DNA of 64,000 nt, from NCBI GenBank assembly GCA_958450325.1, contig OY288243.1, positions 37,066,678 through 37,130,677 on the forward strand. Reading direction: 5' to 3'. Below the pieces are notes generated by a model. That model worked only from the letters and a program-made list of their open reading frames with translations, made no database searches and was not told the DNA's origin. The stretch is from Agrostemma githago (taxonomy: Eukaryota; Streptophyta; Magnoliopsida; Caryophyllales; Caryophyllaceae). Positions 33,419 through 45,479 of the stretch are shown piece by piece. Both the position numbers and the translations under genes were made by a program. Position 1 is the first letter of the stretch. Each line of letters starts with the position of its first letter.

Positions 33419-34085
33419 TTGATTTAATTATACCCTCCTGTTTACAGCCTTTTAACCTTCTAGGACATATTATGTGCACCAAAACAGATTGTGCATAGTT
33501 TGTTGGCTTATATTTACTATGCATTATGTGCGCTTTAAAGTAAGTTATGTGCACCGTATAGTCACATGTACCGACAAACAGTAATTTTACTTTAAATGTA
33601 GTACATTTTAAAGTATATAAAATAATACTGTATGTGTTAGATAACATAAGAAACCTATTAAAGTTGTAAGGATTTAGTGTACATAAGGCATTATATAATG
33701 CACATAACTTCAACCATAGGTAAAACTACACACTCAAAACATAAAAAAACTTCAAATATAAAAAGAAATCAATCAATACAATTTCCTTTCAGTTTGGACT
33801 TTAAATTATTTACTTAAATATCAAATTATAAGGTATTATATGTTGTACATAAGTTTATTCTAAAACATAAGACATAAGTACTTTAAGTGTACATAACGTA
33901 AATTTAAGCGTATATAGGGGCAGTTGAACACAATCGAATGCCTAGATTTATGAAGTAAAAAATAAAGGAAATATCAAGTTCATTCAAATATTATACTAAA
34001 ACATAAGACATAACTTGTTTAAGCGTATATAATATTATAGGAAAACATAAGACATAAGTAGGTTAAATATACACAACGTAAGAAA
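33419..34085. other. AT-rich flank between F-box copies
   Basis: No gene seen. Repeated text of the ataacataaga/acataagtac kind is present. The block 33905-33990 duplicates 31626-31720, the matching 3' flank of F-box gene 1. Confidence 0.55.
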
Positions 34086-34718
34086 TTAATCGATTAATAC
34101 AAATTCATTTTGGTTACGCAACATTAAAGCTATCGTGTACAATTTTGACATATACTCATGTGGGAAATCAGAAAAATAATCATCAACTTCATCTTCGCCG
34201 GATTGAAGAGCATGAAATATTATTCTAGTATGAATATTATCAGTCAAATATCTTCTACACCTCCTTGAAACTTCAATTGGGCCCCTAGAAACAACCGTCA
34301 TTCCATTACGATGCGATGTTTGCAAGCTTCTATTATAATCCACATTCCTTCTAGGTGCATCGGTTCTTAATAGAAACATTTGGGCCCCCATCTTGCAAAC
34401 AACTACCAAATTGGCCTTGTCATGATCACAGGAAAGTTTTTCAAAGATTTTTTCCATATAATCCTCGTTCCACAAAACCTTTCTTGCTGTTGAGAAACGT
34501 CTTGAACGTATCTTAATGTCGTGAGACTGATAGTAAATGAAAAACAGATTACTTATTTTTTGTTGCCCTGAGTTGTTGATATTTATTGTTCTATCTTCGA
34601 CCTCATTGTTCGTCACCCACCCCACGCAGTTCATGATGTTAATACACCTGAATGAAAAATGTGCACAATACATCGGAAAATGTAAATTAAAAAGAATTAA
34701 AGTGGATAAATTAAGCAT
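34086..34718 (-). CDS. F-box-like protein gene 2 (diverged tandem duplicate)
   Basis: ORF of 210 residues; a likelier start is Met29 at 34634 (MNCVGWVTNNEVEDRT). The F-box-like part (WNEDYMEKIFEKLSCDHDK, LVVVCKMGAQM) aligns with gene 1. The tails also align (HRNGM.VVSRGPIEVSRRC against HRNGILLSKQC). The Trp of the usual VCKRW is replaced (VCKMGA). Shared 3' flanking sequence supports a segmental duplication of about 2.2 kb. Only an intron-like acceptor (ttcag) lies just before the start, so a 5' exon may be missing. It may be a functioning divergent gene or a decaying one. Confidence 0.5.
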   Translation of the reverse strand: MLNLSTLILFNLHFPMYCAHFSFRCINIMNCVGWVTNNEVEDRTININNSGQQKISNLFFIYYQSHDIKIRSRRFSTARKVLWNEDYMEKIFEKLSCDHDKANLVVVCKMGAQMFLLRTDAPRRNVDYNRSLQTSHRNGMTVVSRGPIEVSRRCRRYLTDNIHTRIIFHALQSGEDEVDDYFSDFPHEYMSKLYTIALMLRNQNEFVLID

Positions 34719-35331
34719 AGAAATTTCATTTCAGATGAGAAGATTGAGTAAAACATTACCGCTTTTGATTATTAGAGGAAAATGGAAAATGAAAAATAGA
34801 AAATAAATGATAGAGAAAGATTTGGAATACTATTAAATAGGGGAAAGTGCGATATTAAATGACATACAATCCTTCACTTTGGTTCGTGCTTAACTTAGCA
34901 GTTAGGCACATGCATTAAAGGACATTGTTATTGATCGATTCAAACCAAGTGTATAGATTTGATGCACATAACATTAACAAATTAAACGTGTAACATAATC
35001 AAGTGCCTTAATGGATGTTTTCAAAAAGAAAAAAAATTACATTAATATAAATAATCAACTGCCAAAAATGGAAACATTAATATAAATATTCAACTGCCAA
35101 AAAATGGCATTAATATAAATTGCATCATTAATGTAAATTAATTTAAACATCTTGTCATGTTAACAAACTTTTATTATTTGATTTTACGGAAATATCGGGA
35201 TTACAATTTTAAAATTCATCATTTGAAGAATAGTTTGGATGTACATAAGTTCAACTTTAGCGTACAGAGAGACATTAGAACACAATTGACTGCCTTAATA
35301 TAATATAATCAAGTGTCGTAATCAGTAAAGT
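34719..35331. other. AT-rich gap
   Basis: No gene seen. Short repeated phrases (cattaatataaat, ctgccaaaaatgg) occur at 35040-35130. Confidence 0.5.
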
Positions 35332-36605
35332 GCATGTAGAGGTGGCGTCTCTAAATGCAAAAATCACCATTACTTTGAAATGACAAGTCGGCTGAGGTAC
35401 TTGAGTATGAAAAAGTCATCATTACTTTGCAATGAGCATTATTTTATATTACTCCATACTTAGTTAGTACTTCAAGTATAGCTTTTTATTTGCACAGATT
35501 AATAACAAACTTTAATATCCATTAAAACAGATATTGCTTTCAGACATGTATCATGTGCAACGCACACTAACTTATGTACACCAAAAGAGACAGTGTTTTA
35601 TTTATGTTGTAGTATAAGTTATGTACAACCCACTGTAACTTATGTACACTGAAACGGACACTGCTTTAATATACATAAATTACATTTACATTAATAATAA
35701 AACAATTTTAAAATACGTCCATTAAGAGTAGTTTAAATATAGAAGCATACAACCCTAAAGAGACAGTGCTATAACTATGAATATGTGCAGTATAACTTAC
35801 GAACAACACATCGTAAGTTATGTACGCTAAAAGAGACTCTGGTTTAATATATACAATTGACTGCCTTAAAAATCAAGTGCCATAAAACTGAAAATATGTT
35901 TCGAAATATAATCAAATAAATTGCATATGCAAGTGACGTCTCTAAATGCAAAAATCATCATTACTTTGAAATGACAAGTCGGCTGGGGTACTTGAGTATG
36001 AAAAAGTCATCATTACTTTGCAATGAATATTATTTTATATTACTACATACTTAGTTAGTACTTCAAGTATAGCTTTTTATTTGCACAGATTAATAACAAA
36101 CTTTAATATCCATTAAAACAGATATTGCTTTCAGACATGTATCATGTGCAACGCACACTAACTTATGTACACCAAAAGAGACAGTGCTTTATTTATGTTG
36201 TAGTATAAGTTATGTACAACCCACTGTAACTTATGTACATTAAAACGGACACTGCTTTAATATACATAAATTACATTAATAATAAAACAATTTTAAAATA
36301 CATCCATTAAGAGTAGTTTAAATATAGAAGCATACAACCCTAAAGAAACAGTGCTATAACTATGAATATGTGCAGTATAACTTAAGTACAACACATCGTA
36401 AGTTATGTACGCTAAAAGAGATTCTGGTTTAATATATACAATTGACTGCCTTAAAAATCAAGTGCCATAAAACTTAATATATGTTTTGAAATATAATCAA
36501 ATAAATTGCATATGCAAGTGACGTCTCTAAATGCAAAAATTATCATTACTTTGAAATGACAAGTCGGCTGGGGTACTTGAGTATGAAAAAGTCATCTTTA
36601 CTTTG
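35332..36605. repeat. ~588-bp tandem repeat, 2.2 copies
   Basis: Units begin at about 35332, 35923 and 36508 (gacgtctctaaatgcaaaaa). Two complete units and one partial unit of about 95 bp are present, then the LINE begins. Units contain acttatgtacacc and acttatgtaca phrases also found around the F-box genes. No ORF. Confidence 0.9.
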
Positions 36606-36639
36606 CAGTGAGTATTATTTTATAACACTTTATACTTAG

Positions 36640-38690
36640 TTTTTCTTTTGGTAAAATGTAAGTGTTCCATTCATCAAAAAATTACAAGAAAGGACATATT
36701 CTGTACTTCAATTTTAAACAAAAGACGGTATCAAAACCAAAAAAGAATTAGCAATTATAGCCTATACTACGGAGATGTACAATGTCTTCGTTAGTAACAT
36801 CATCCGTCGACTTCACCTTAATTCTTGTTCTAGCCTCTGTGGTAATCAATTGTGCAACTACTTCAGGAGGAAGTAGACTATTCTCTATCTCCGCCCTATT
36901 CCTTTAGTGCCATATGTGATAGTAAGTTGTAGCTAAGATTGTAGCTTGCAGCTTCCACCTGATCGAACCATCATCATTATCTATGAGACTGGCCAAAGAA
37001 GGGGTATAGCTAGCAATCTGGGTAACATTAGAAAGCACTTTCGAGCTGTACGAACAGTCGAAAAACCAGTGAGCATTAGTTTCCATGTCCGCCTGGCAAA
37101 TGCAGAAAGTGTCGTTCTCAACACAACCTAAACCGAATAACTTAGCCTTCGTGTTAATACCTTTCTGAAGTATCAACCACAAGATCAGTCCATGTTTTCA
37201 TTCCACGAGTTCCAGACTATAGCAGTTCATGGAGGGGGAGTAGGCCGAGGATTCATCCATTCATATGCCGCATGTATCGAGTATCCCTTACAGTCATGGG
37301 CGGTCCATTTGCCATCAATGAATCCCTGTTTTAATCTCTCCTTAATTTTGCAAACCGATTTCCACGCCAAAGGAGCGTCTTTCGGAGGTATATAGTCATG
37401 CAACTGAGTCGATTTGAGATAGATAGTGGACACCCATTTAATCCATAAACTGTCTCGTTTCTCATAAATCCAATTAACGAGCTTGCCAATCGCTGCAATG
37501 TTACTGTCGCCTGGTTTTTTTATCCCCAAACCCCTTGTAGACTTTGGCCAAGTAACTTTATACCAAGCTACAGGAGGAGTTCTTCTATATTCCGCACTTC
37601 TGTCCCATAGATAATTCCTTCAAATCGCTTCAATTCTCTTGATAATGTACTTGAGTAGTAAGAATATACTCGACCAATAGTTATATAGGGTATTTAGAAC
37701 TGAGTTTATCAGAGTAACACAGCTAGCATAAGATATTTTACGAGCCCCCATACTCCTGACACGCACGATAATTTTCTCAGTTAGGTTGTCACACTCTAGT
37801 CTACTGATTTTTCCTGCCTGAACCGGGACCCCCAGGTATCGAAACATAAGGGAACCCTCTCTGATTCTCGTCACCTGGAAGATATCAGAACTATCTTGCT
37901 CCTTAACTCCACAATAATAGACTTCCGACTTCTACTTATTTATGTTGAGGCCCGTGGTTTCTGAGAATGTAGAGACAGCCCGCATAAGAAGCATTATGGA
38001 TGGCACTTCCCCTTTACAAAACATAAGAAGATCATCAGCAAAGGCTAGGTGAGTAAATTGTAACTCTTTGCATTGAGGGTGAAATTTGAATGGCCAATTT
38101 GCTGTGGCAAAGCTAATGGTTCTCGTAAGACATTCCATGCATAGTGTGAATAGAAGAAGGGATATGGGATCTCCTTGACGGAGGCCTCTCTTTCCTTTAA
38201 AGAAGCCGAAAGCAGCTCCATTCAGAACAATAGAGTAAGTAGGGGTCGTAATGCACTGCATGATCCAACCCACGAATCTGGTCGGGAATCCCATTTTCTT
38301 CAAGAGTTCCTCCACAAAATTCCAGTCAATCGTGTCATAAGCTTTACGAATGTCAAATAGACATCTAGGAGGTGCCTTCGATCTAGAGTACATCCTAACC
38401 AGATCTTGACATATTAACACATTTTCAATAATCGACCTCCCCTTAATAAAAGCTCCTTGGTTTTCTTGAATAATTTGAGGAAGAATAATAGATAACCTGT
38501 TGCAAAGTAATTTCGAAATCACCTTATACAGCATGTTGCAGCAGGCTATCGGTCGAAATTGAGTGAAAGAATCAGGCTGATCACATTTAGGAATAAGTGT
38601 AATATTGGTAGTATTCAGCTGTTTAAAAAGCATCCCTGTCACGAAGAAATTATTGAAATTGTTAGTTAGACTCTTAATGTTAGTTTGAAG
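36640..38690 (-). pseudogene. 5'-truncated LINE, decayed reverse transcriptase
   Basis: The open piece 38642-37932 has FRPIACCNMLYKVISKLL, GAFIKGRSIIENVLICQDLV, DIRKAYDTIDWNF, GLRQGDPISLLLF and FADDLLMFCKGE. Pieces at 37874-37620, 37529-37227 and 37182-36904 continue the C-terminal half, including CICQADMETNAHWFFDC, with frameshifts between them. Upstream codons up to about 38680 still read as LINE protein. The endonuclease and ORF1 are missing. It is a different family from the LINE at 25622. A 7-bp tacttag occurs at both edges, but the flanks do not otherwise match. Confidence 0.88.
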
Positions 38691-39050
38691 AATATATTAT
38701 TACTTAGGTAAATTGTTAGCATTCAACGATTATGGTTAATATGTTATGCTTCATTTCATTGAATGTAAACTGTGGCATGAACATGTGATGTTTAGTTCAT
38801 GTGATGTTCTTTCATTTCATTGAATTTTTTTGTCGGTCAACTCTTCTGTTTTTTGACCTTATCACAAGCTAACTTGAATCTAATTTTTTAATGTATGGGT
38901 GCTGCCCCCAAGGTTTTTGAGAGAATTGCAGGTTTATATAGCAGGTAGCCTGGAAAAGTTATTGTTTACTCTGTATCTTTTATGCTAGAAACTAGATATG
39001 TAATGTTATATTTTTTTTCCTCTTAATTTAAACTCCTTGCTTTCTGCCAG

Positions 39051-39380
39051 CCAGAGAGTTTATCACTAGCTCCCGCTTCTGAAAATATTTCGTCAAATAA
39101 TCATTCTGCTTCCACGGAACCTTCAATTTTTACCACCAGTGAAAGTAAGGGTCTTCATGGTACCGGCTCTCATGAGCTGAATAGCAATGGCAAATTTAGT
39201 ATAGATGGGACTAGTCCTGTCAAGAGCGTAGCTCCATCTCTAGGATCTCTAGCGTTAGCTAAGAAAAATTTACAAAGATGGAAGATAACTGAGAAAAAAT
39301 ATGGACAAGATGTCTTTTGTGAGTTCTGGTGCTCCTCTAATTCAATTATCTATGTTGTGCCCTTTAGTAAGACTAAATAG
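39051..39380 (+). pseudogene. Unidentified exon-like open segment
   Basis: After the acceptor-like ttctgccag the frame is open for about 110 codons. It is Ser-rich at first (SLSLAPASENISSNNHSAS), then SVAPSLGSLALAKKNLQRW and KITEKKYGQ, ending in TAG. The upstream short stretch GAAPKVFERIAGLYSR (38896-38946) may be an earlier exon. I do not recognise the family. Codon use looks host-like, not transposon-like. Confidence 0.4.
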
Positions 39381-39408
39381 GGTGCTATGTATTTGTACTG
39401 TTATGCAG

Positions 39409-40325
39409 CCGTCCAGGGAATGTAAGCAACTTTGTGGACGCCGCTTCTATTTTTGGTCCGGTCTGTATCCTTTCTTCTTTTATTCATTTGGCCTCATGCA
39501 AAATATTTGTTCTTTCTTTTATCCCTGTGGCCTCATGCTTTATTGGTCTGTTTTTTCCATCGTTCGAGTATCTCCAACTATCAAAATGTGTAACTGTGTT
39601 AAAATTGAAAAGTTCACACATGGTGATGGGTTGGTGCAACCGATTATATCTATCTATCTATCTATCTATCTATATTTCAATTTGTCAATGTTTTGTGTGT
39701 TTCTTGTATGTTATATTTTTTTATCTTTGTAATAAGATAGTTTGCCTTGTCATCAAAGGATTACGGAGTACTATTCAGGTTTTATCATCTTATTTTAGTT
39801 ATGTTATATAACACATGGCATTGGTGGTTCACATTACATTGTTTACAGATACCCCTTTTGGCTTATATAAAGCTCATGTTCTTTTGGACTGAGATTATTT
39901 GAACTGTTTTTGAGCTGAGTTGAATTGAACAAGGGAGCTAAATCACATTGCCAACTTAATTTTTACTCTGTTTTTTTTGGTGATCCTTTATCTGACTGAT
40001 CCCATGACTCTTGCTTGGTATTGGACAAAGAGATGTGTGAAAGAATTATGTGTATATTATTGAATCTTTTTTGGGAAACCTTTTTTAGGGAATCTTCTGA
40101 ACTTTACTGAATCAAATGCATCCAAAATAATCACTATTTATCATTATATTGTTTTATAAAACAAGATGATCTATTATGAAACCTATCGTGCATTAATCCG
40201 GGACCTAAATAATGTTCTATCATGTACAGGATTCACGACTTGTATACAAGCATTATGCAACTGTTTACTTTGTATTTGTTTACGACAGTGCTGAAAATGA
40301 GCTAGCAATACTTTATTTGATACAA
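39409..40325 (+). pseudogene. AP-3 complex sigma subunit, two internal exons
   Basis: Exon 39409-39470 encodes RPGNVSNFVDAASIFGP. Exon 40230-40325 encodes DSRLVYKHYATVYFVFVYDS followed by AENELAILYLIQ. Both match the conserved core of the AP-3 sigma (small adaptin) subunit, which in plants works in vesicle traffic to the vacuole. The exons join in phase (FGP/DSR) with AG acceptors. The N-terminal exons and the C-terminal part that should follow LIQ are not found. The fragment ends close to the TA microsatellite at 40457, so it was cut by rearrangement or captured by a transposon. Confidence 0.8.
39647..39673. repeat. (TATC)n microsatellite
   Basis: About six and a half TATC units inside the AP-3 sigma intron. 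Confidence 0.95.
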
Positions 40326-40452
40326 GTACTGAATGACTTCCTACAAAAGAGATGGACAGAAGTCCTTGCACTTACTATCTATTCCCAGTCGTTAATTGTG
40401 ACATCCCATGCACTGCAGACAGTGTTGGAAATTTGAAGGCCCTAGCGCAAAG

Positions 40453-40456
<4 letters not shown>

Positions 40457-40496
<40 letters not shown>
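40457..40496. repeat. (TA)n microsatellite
   Basis: About 20 TA units directly adjoining the left end of the inverted-repeat element. Confidence 0.95.
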
Positions 40497-40498
<2 letters not shown>

Positions 40499-40924
40499 GT
40501 GAGTTCTAATAAGGTCTTGGGTAAAATTAAGTTCCTAAGTTCTAATCCTCACCATTGGATTAAATTAGATGGGTGGCTAAGATTATGTTTAGATTAGTTG
40601 GAGGCAATTAATAGTAGGTGTCTTCCCAACTCAATTGTTGAGACTTCAATGCTGGTAATAAATATTAGGTCTCTTCTCAACTTCCAACATTTTTCATTCA
40701 ATTATTCATTCTTATTATTTTCTTCAACATGTCACTATTCACTTGTTAATTCTAATTTATTCAAATATTTTTTCGTAAATTCTATTTCAAATATTGAATA
40801 CGAAATTTAAATCGTTCTTTAAATAAAAGCGTCTTCATCAATAGTTCCGTAAAACTTAATTATGAATGATAGCGTCTTCTTGAAATATTGAATACGAAGT
40901 TTTTTCTGACAAAATATTCATCTG

Positions 40925-41665
40925 TACGCTTGAAACTCTAATTCAATTACTACACAACTTCAACTCTCACTTTCTGAAATTTTAGAACTCGTCTTCCACA
41001 TACTTTCATCTTCAATTCATAACGTCGAATATTATAGTATTTATAATTTCAACAAACTCACTTTATAACTTCAACTCATTCACTGTAGAACTTCAAAGCA
41101 CAACAATTACAACTTTATATATAACTGCTTGAAAGTTGACATTATTATTACTCTGTAAAAACATACAAGGACACGCTTGAAACTTTAATTCAAATTCTTT
41201 ACAACTCCAACTCTCAATTTATGAAACTTCAACTATAAGCTTCTGAGACTTCAAAACATGTACACTTGCATCTTCAGTGCATGACTTTCAATATTTAAAT
41301 AACAGTTTGTTGGGAACTTTAATTCAGCTGCAATGCAACTTCAGTACATTACATTTACAACGTCATAGTTAACTGGTGTACATTCAAAACAATCTACCAC
41401 ACGCTTGCAACTTCAGTTCAAAAACATTACAACTTCAACTCCCAGTTTCTGAAACTTCGACATCATGCCCTTTTGATTTGTAGAACATAACTTTGAAACT
41501 TTAAGCCCTTCTCTTTACAACTTCAGTGCACAACGTCTACAATTTCATAATTAAATGGTGGAATGTTCATTTTTCTTCTGCTCATATATTCAACTGTATG
41601 CTTGAAACTTCAATTCCTGGACCGTAGAACTTCAACCTTCATCTTCTGAAACTTCATAATACGTG
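40925..41665. repeat. ~230-bp degenerate tandem repeat, four units
   Basis: The block acgcttgaaactttaattca-like, then acaacttcaactctca and tctgaaacttc, starts at about 40928, 41173, 41400 and 41598. The whole stretch is dominated by acttcaa phrases, which suggests old repeat expansion in this element. Confidence 0.7.
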
Positions 41666-42696
41666 TCCCATATATTCTCCTCAATTTCAACTATAACACT
41701 ATCAACAACACAAAACGTAATTCTTAGACTCATACAAAGTTAGTTCCTGCGGAGTATCTAATAACAAATCAAGATAACAAACTAACCCTCTCAAAGTAGG
41801 GTTAATCCCTAATTAGTTGAACTGGGTAAAGGAAAAATGGATTACTCGTGTTAGGATTAATCCCTAATTGAATAAAAAAGAAGCCTGACAAAATTACTCG
41901 TGAACAAAACCAGCACGAATGCAATGAAGAAAATCAGTACAAAATCAGAACAAAAACATGAGTTGAAGAAAATATATGGAACAAACTCAGTAGATAGTCA
42001 TATCAACTATAAAATCTGCAAGGAAAGACAAAACCCACAACAATGGTAACCACAAATCCTTAAAAAAAATCTCTGGTTTATAATAAAAAAAATCGAAATT
42101 CTGCACCGATGTCCAGAGCCCACAACTTCGAATAAGAAATTTAGCATACAGAACACAAAAACATGCAATAAGAAATTTTGAATTTATACATTTTCCAAAC
42201 TCAAACTCGATTGATCGAATTCAGTAATACTCCTATATGAATCCAATTTCCTCATGCAATAACATACTACTTGGTATACATATCTCCAATTTCCAATTAA
42301 TCGTATACATTTTTCAAACTCGATTGATCGAATGAAAGTAGTACTATATGATTCAATAAATTGCAAGAAGAAACAAGAGTAAAAAATGTGATTCAAATTA
42401 CCTGCATATTCACAGATGAATTGGGCAGAAGAAATGAACTGATCAGCAAACAATCCTCATCCCTTATTACAAACCCTAACAACATTCAATCTGACAGAAA
42501 CACCCGATTGAGTTCGCCGATTCGCACAACCCGCACCCGCAACCTGGACAACACTCGAACCCTATCGCAGAACACGGACACTCATCCGCAACTCCACAAT
42601 CGCCCTCGCCCTCGCCCATACAATCACACCCTGAATCATCGAAACTGAAATCGGGAATCATAAAACCCGAAATCCTGTGGATTGAGCAGTGGAGAT

Positions 42697-42800
42697 TGAA
42701 AGGAATTTGGTGGATTAGTGAAGATGGGTTGGAGAATTGAAAGGAGTTTGGTGGATTAGTGAAGATGGGTTGGAGAATTGAAAGGAGTTTGGTGGATTCA
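42697..42800. repeat. 41-bp tandem repeat, 2.5 copies
   Basis: Unit aaaggaatttggtggattag/aaaggagtttggtggattag, then tgaagatgggttggagaattg. The copies are nearly identical. Confidence 0.9.
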
Positions 42801-42987
42801 GAGTAATAAATTATGATGGGAAAAAAGAGGGTGGGAAAAAAGAGGTGTGCATGGAAAACGTAAACCTTGATTTTTTTTTTTAAATAATTATATATATCAC
42901 TCAATCTCAGCCATCTATCTCTATTTAATCTGACGGCTGGGATTAGAACTTAGGACCTTAAATATGTAATATGCCCTTATTTGATCT

Positions 42988-43072
<85 letters not shown>

Positions 43073-43093
43073 CTTTGTGTGTGTATATATATA
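42988..43093. repeat. (CT)n-(AT)n microsatellite
   Basis: CT run at about 42988-43025, then AT to about 43070, with gtgtgtg in between. It joins the inverted-repeat element to the broken LTR. Confidence 0.95.
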
Positions 43094-44462
43094 CTAACAT
43101 CACATTTTTTGTAAACGATATAGATTTATAAAACTAATACTTTCAGCCTTAACGATATTAATTACCAAAGTGAACATTTAATTTTATGAAATTATTAAAA
43201 TATCGTATAATCGTTATAAAATGATTAAAAATGTCTTAAATATTTTAATATTACTAATTAGGGTGTTTTCAAAAGTTATAAAGCTAAAATTCCCTAACTA
43301 TTATTAGTTTTGACAATAAAATTATAAATAGGATTTTACGGCAAACACCAAATTAAATATTTGAACGTCTTTATTTAATTAAACCAACAAATATATTTAG
43401 AGTATGTTAAGGGATGATTTAACTCTTAAAGTTTCAGATTTAAATACTTTCAAAATTGCTGGAAAAATAATTCTTTTAGGTAAGACGAAGCATTTTAACA
43501 ATAAATCATAATTTGTCCGAAAATCAATACTTATTAATTAAAGACTTTAATAAATAGTACAAAAATTACGTAAAATAGTTAAAATATATTTATGGACATT
43601 CTGTCCAGAAAAGAAAATTTTCCAGAATCCTAAAACTCGGTTTTTAAAGCGTTTTTTCGTTAATCGTCCAGTCTCGACAATAACGATTAATAAAAATAGT
43701 AATTACAAAATGATTTAAGTATTAATGTCTAAAAATTATTATTAAACCTAAAAATCATCATTTTCCAGAATATACTAATTTTCCATATTTTCCAAAGTTC
43801 CAGATTTACCAACTTCCGTCAAAACATCTTTAAAACCCGTTTTCACAATTAACGATTCCATTAATAAAACTTATCGTTCCTAACATTTTATTAAGGCACT
43901 AAAAATCATAAAATTAAATTTTAATATGAAATCATCAGAATCAATTTTTTTTTCCAGATTTAAACCAAAGACCAGAAATCGAGAATTTAACCGACAAACA
44001 CGGTTTTAACGATAAACGATGATTTAAAGTGATTAATTAATTCATCCACTTAACAATTCCGAAAAATTATGAAAAATTTCAGATAATTCTATTTCATTAG
44101 AAAGTTTCACAACGTCAAAAATCAGATTAAAATAAAATGTTTAAGTACTAGAAATAAAAATCGGTTTTAATCGTTTTTGTCCGATAACGGTAATAATTCA
44201 ATAATCGATATCAAAAATATCAGAAAAATACTAATTTATTAAAAATCATCAAAAACAACATTTTTCCAGAATATAAACATATATTACATGTTTAGGCCGA
44301 ATATTATGATTTTACAAACCAATACGACGATTTAATCGTTAGTCTCGTAAAAGCGATAAAAATACCGAAACATACCAATTTTCAACTTTTAAAATTTTTC
44401 CAGATTTCATGACATACATATATTTCCAAAATAAAACATAAAAATATATACATGCAAATACT
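43094..44462 (-). repeat. 3' LTR (copy B), distal piece, truncated
   Basis: Parallels 58850-60230 closely. The LTR part corresponding to 57801-58850 is missing, and the break lies at the TA microsatellite. The last three bases (act) are the target duplication of the CACTA insertion. Confidence 0.88.
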
Positions 44463-45479
44463 CACTACTACAAACTCCTTACTTTCTCTACACTTCGAGG
44501 TCGACGCCCTTATAAGCGTCGACCCTATTTTATGCCCCATTTTGACTCTCTACCCTTTCATGCGTCGAGATGTATAAAATTTTATAATTACTCGTTAAAA
44601 AAAGAAAGCGGCTCTTTCCCCTCTAAAACTGATTACGCTCATTAACAATTTAGGGATGAAAATTTTGTCTCCCGCTCACCTCATCACCAAATAAACAAAA
44701 TCCCGCACTACTTTAATTATAATCAAGTCTAATTGCCAAATCAACCGCTTACCCTTAATTAATCATCCGTTCATCATCTCCCGCTCACCCTAATTCCCAA
44801 ATCACCCGCACTAATTAATACTAGCTATTAGATGTCGCACTGTTCATCATCGATCTTCATAACGACTTTGTTCAGATCACCATTCACTCTTCTCATCTTC
44901 TCGTCATCAATCATCCGCGTGTTTTAAATAAATTCATCAGCAACTGCATAGGTATGTTTCGTCCTTGTTAATCAGTAATTCATTTCTTGGATCGAGCATA
45001 CCCTAATACACGTATAAATGATTCATCTGTATAGTATAATTGATGTTTAAGTAAAATTGGGTTTATTGATGTTGTTGATGCGTCTTAACTTGTGAGTATA
45101 ATTGAATTCCTGTTTGTCGAATTTTAGTTTAAATTAATCATATGCATTCCAGTTTGTCGAATTTTAATTAATTCATCAGCCTTTGTTTTGATTTTGGTTC
45201 AGTTTAAATATAGTAGGCTGGCTTTATATGGATTCTCAAAGGTTGGCTTTGATTTTGATTTTGTTGGCTTTATACAGCTGGCTGAATGTGATGTTTTTAA
45301 TGACATTCTAACCTTCCAAGGTGTGAGAGGATCCCAGGAAAGTTGGAATCGGGTTGCACAAATTACAACTTCTGAATAATGAGATATAGCTTCTACTAGC
45401 TTGTCAGATCCCTCTGTAACATCCATCTTAACCTGGAAGGGTAGAGATAATTAAATTCTACAAGTATTATGCAATCAAA

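Larger units (their letters stand above)
40497..42987. mobile_element. 2.5-kb microsatellite-bounded inverted-repeat element
   Basis: The left end gaggtgagttctaataaggt and the right end, read inward, gaggggagatcaaataaggg form imperfect terminal inverted repeats of about 80-90 bases. They include cctaagttctaatc near both ends. The ends match the 245-bp element at 24893. The interior has a ~230-bp degenerate tandem repeat and a 41-bp tandem repeat but no transposase. A Cys-rich antisense ORF at 42476-42904 (ECCPGCGCGLCES) is of doubtful reality. Confidence 0.7.

Noticed and set aside
36633..38707. 7-bp tacttag on both edges of the truncated LINE as a TSD
   Set aside because: The left flank is the 588-bp repeat, which continues differently after tacttag than the right flank does, so the match is probably chance.
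42476..42904. Cys-rich antisense ORF as a small secreted peptide
   Set aside because: It has no signal peptide at the start, overlaps a 41-bp tandem repeat, and nothing supports expression.
45199..45426. Antisense ORF in the CACTA element (MDVTEGSDKLVEAISHYSEV)
   Set aside because: It looks somewhat protein-like but has no recognised family or splice context, so it is not strong enough to list as a captured gene.
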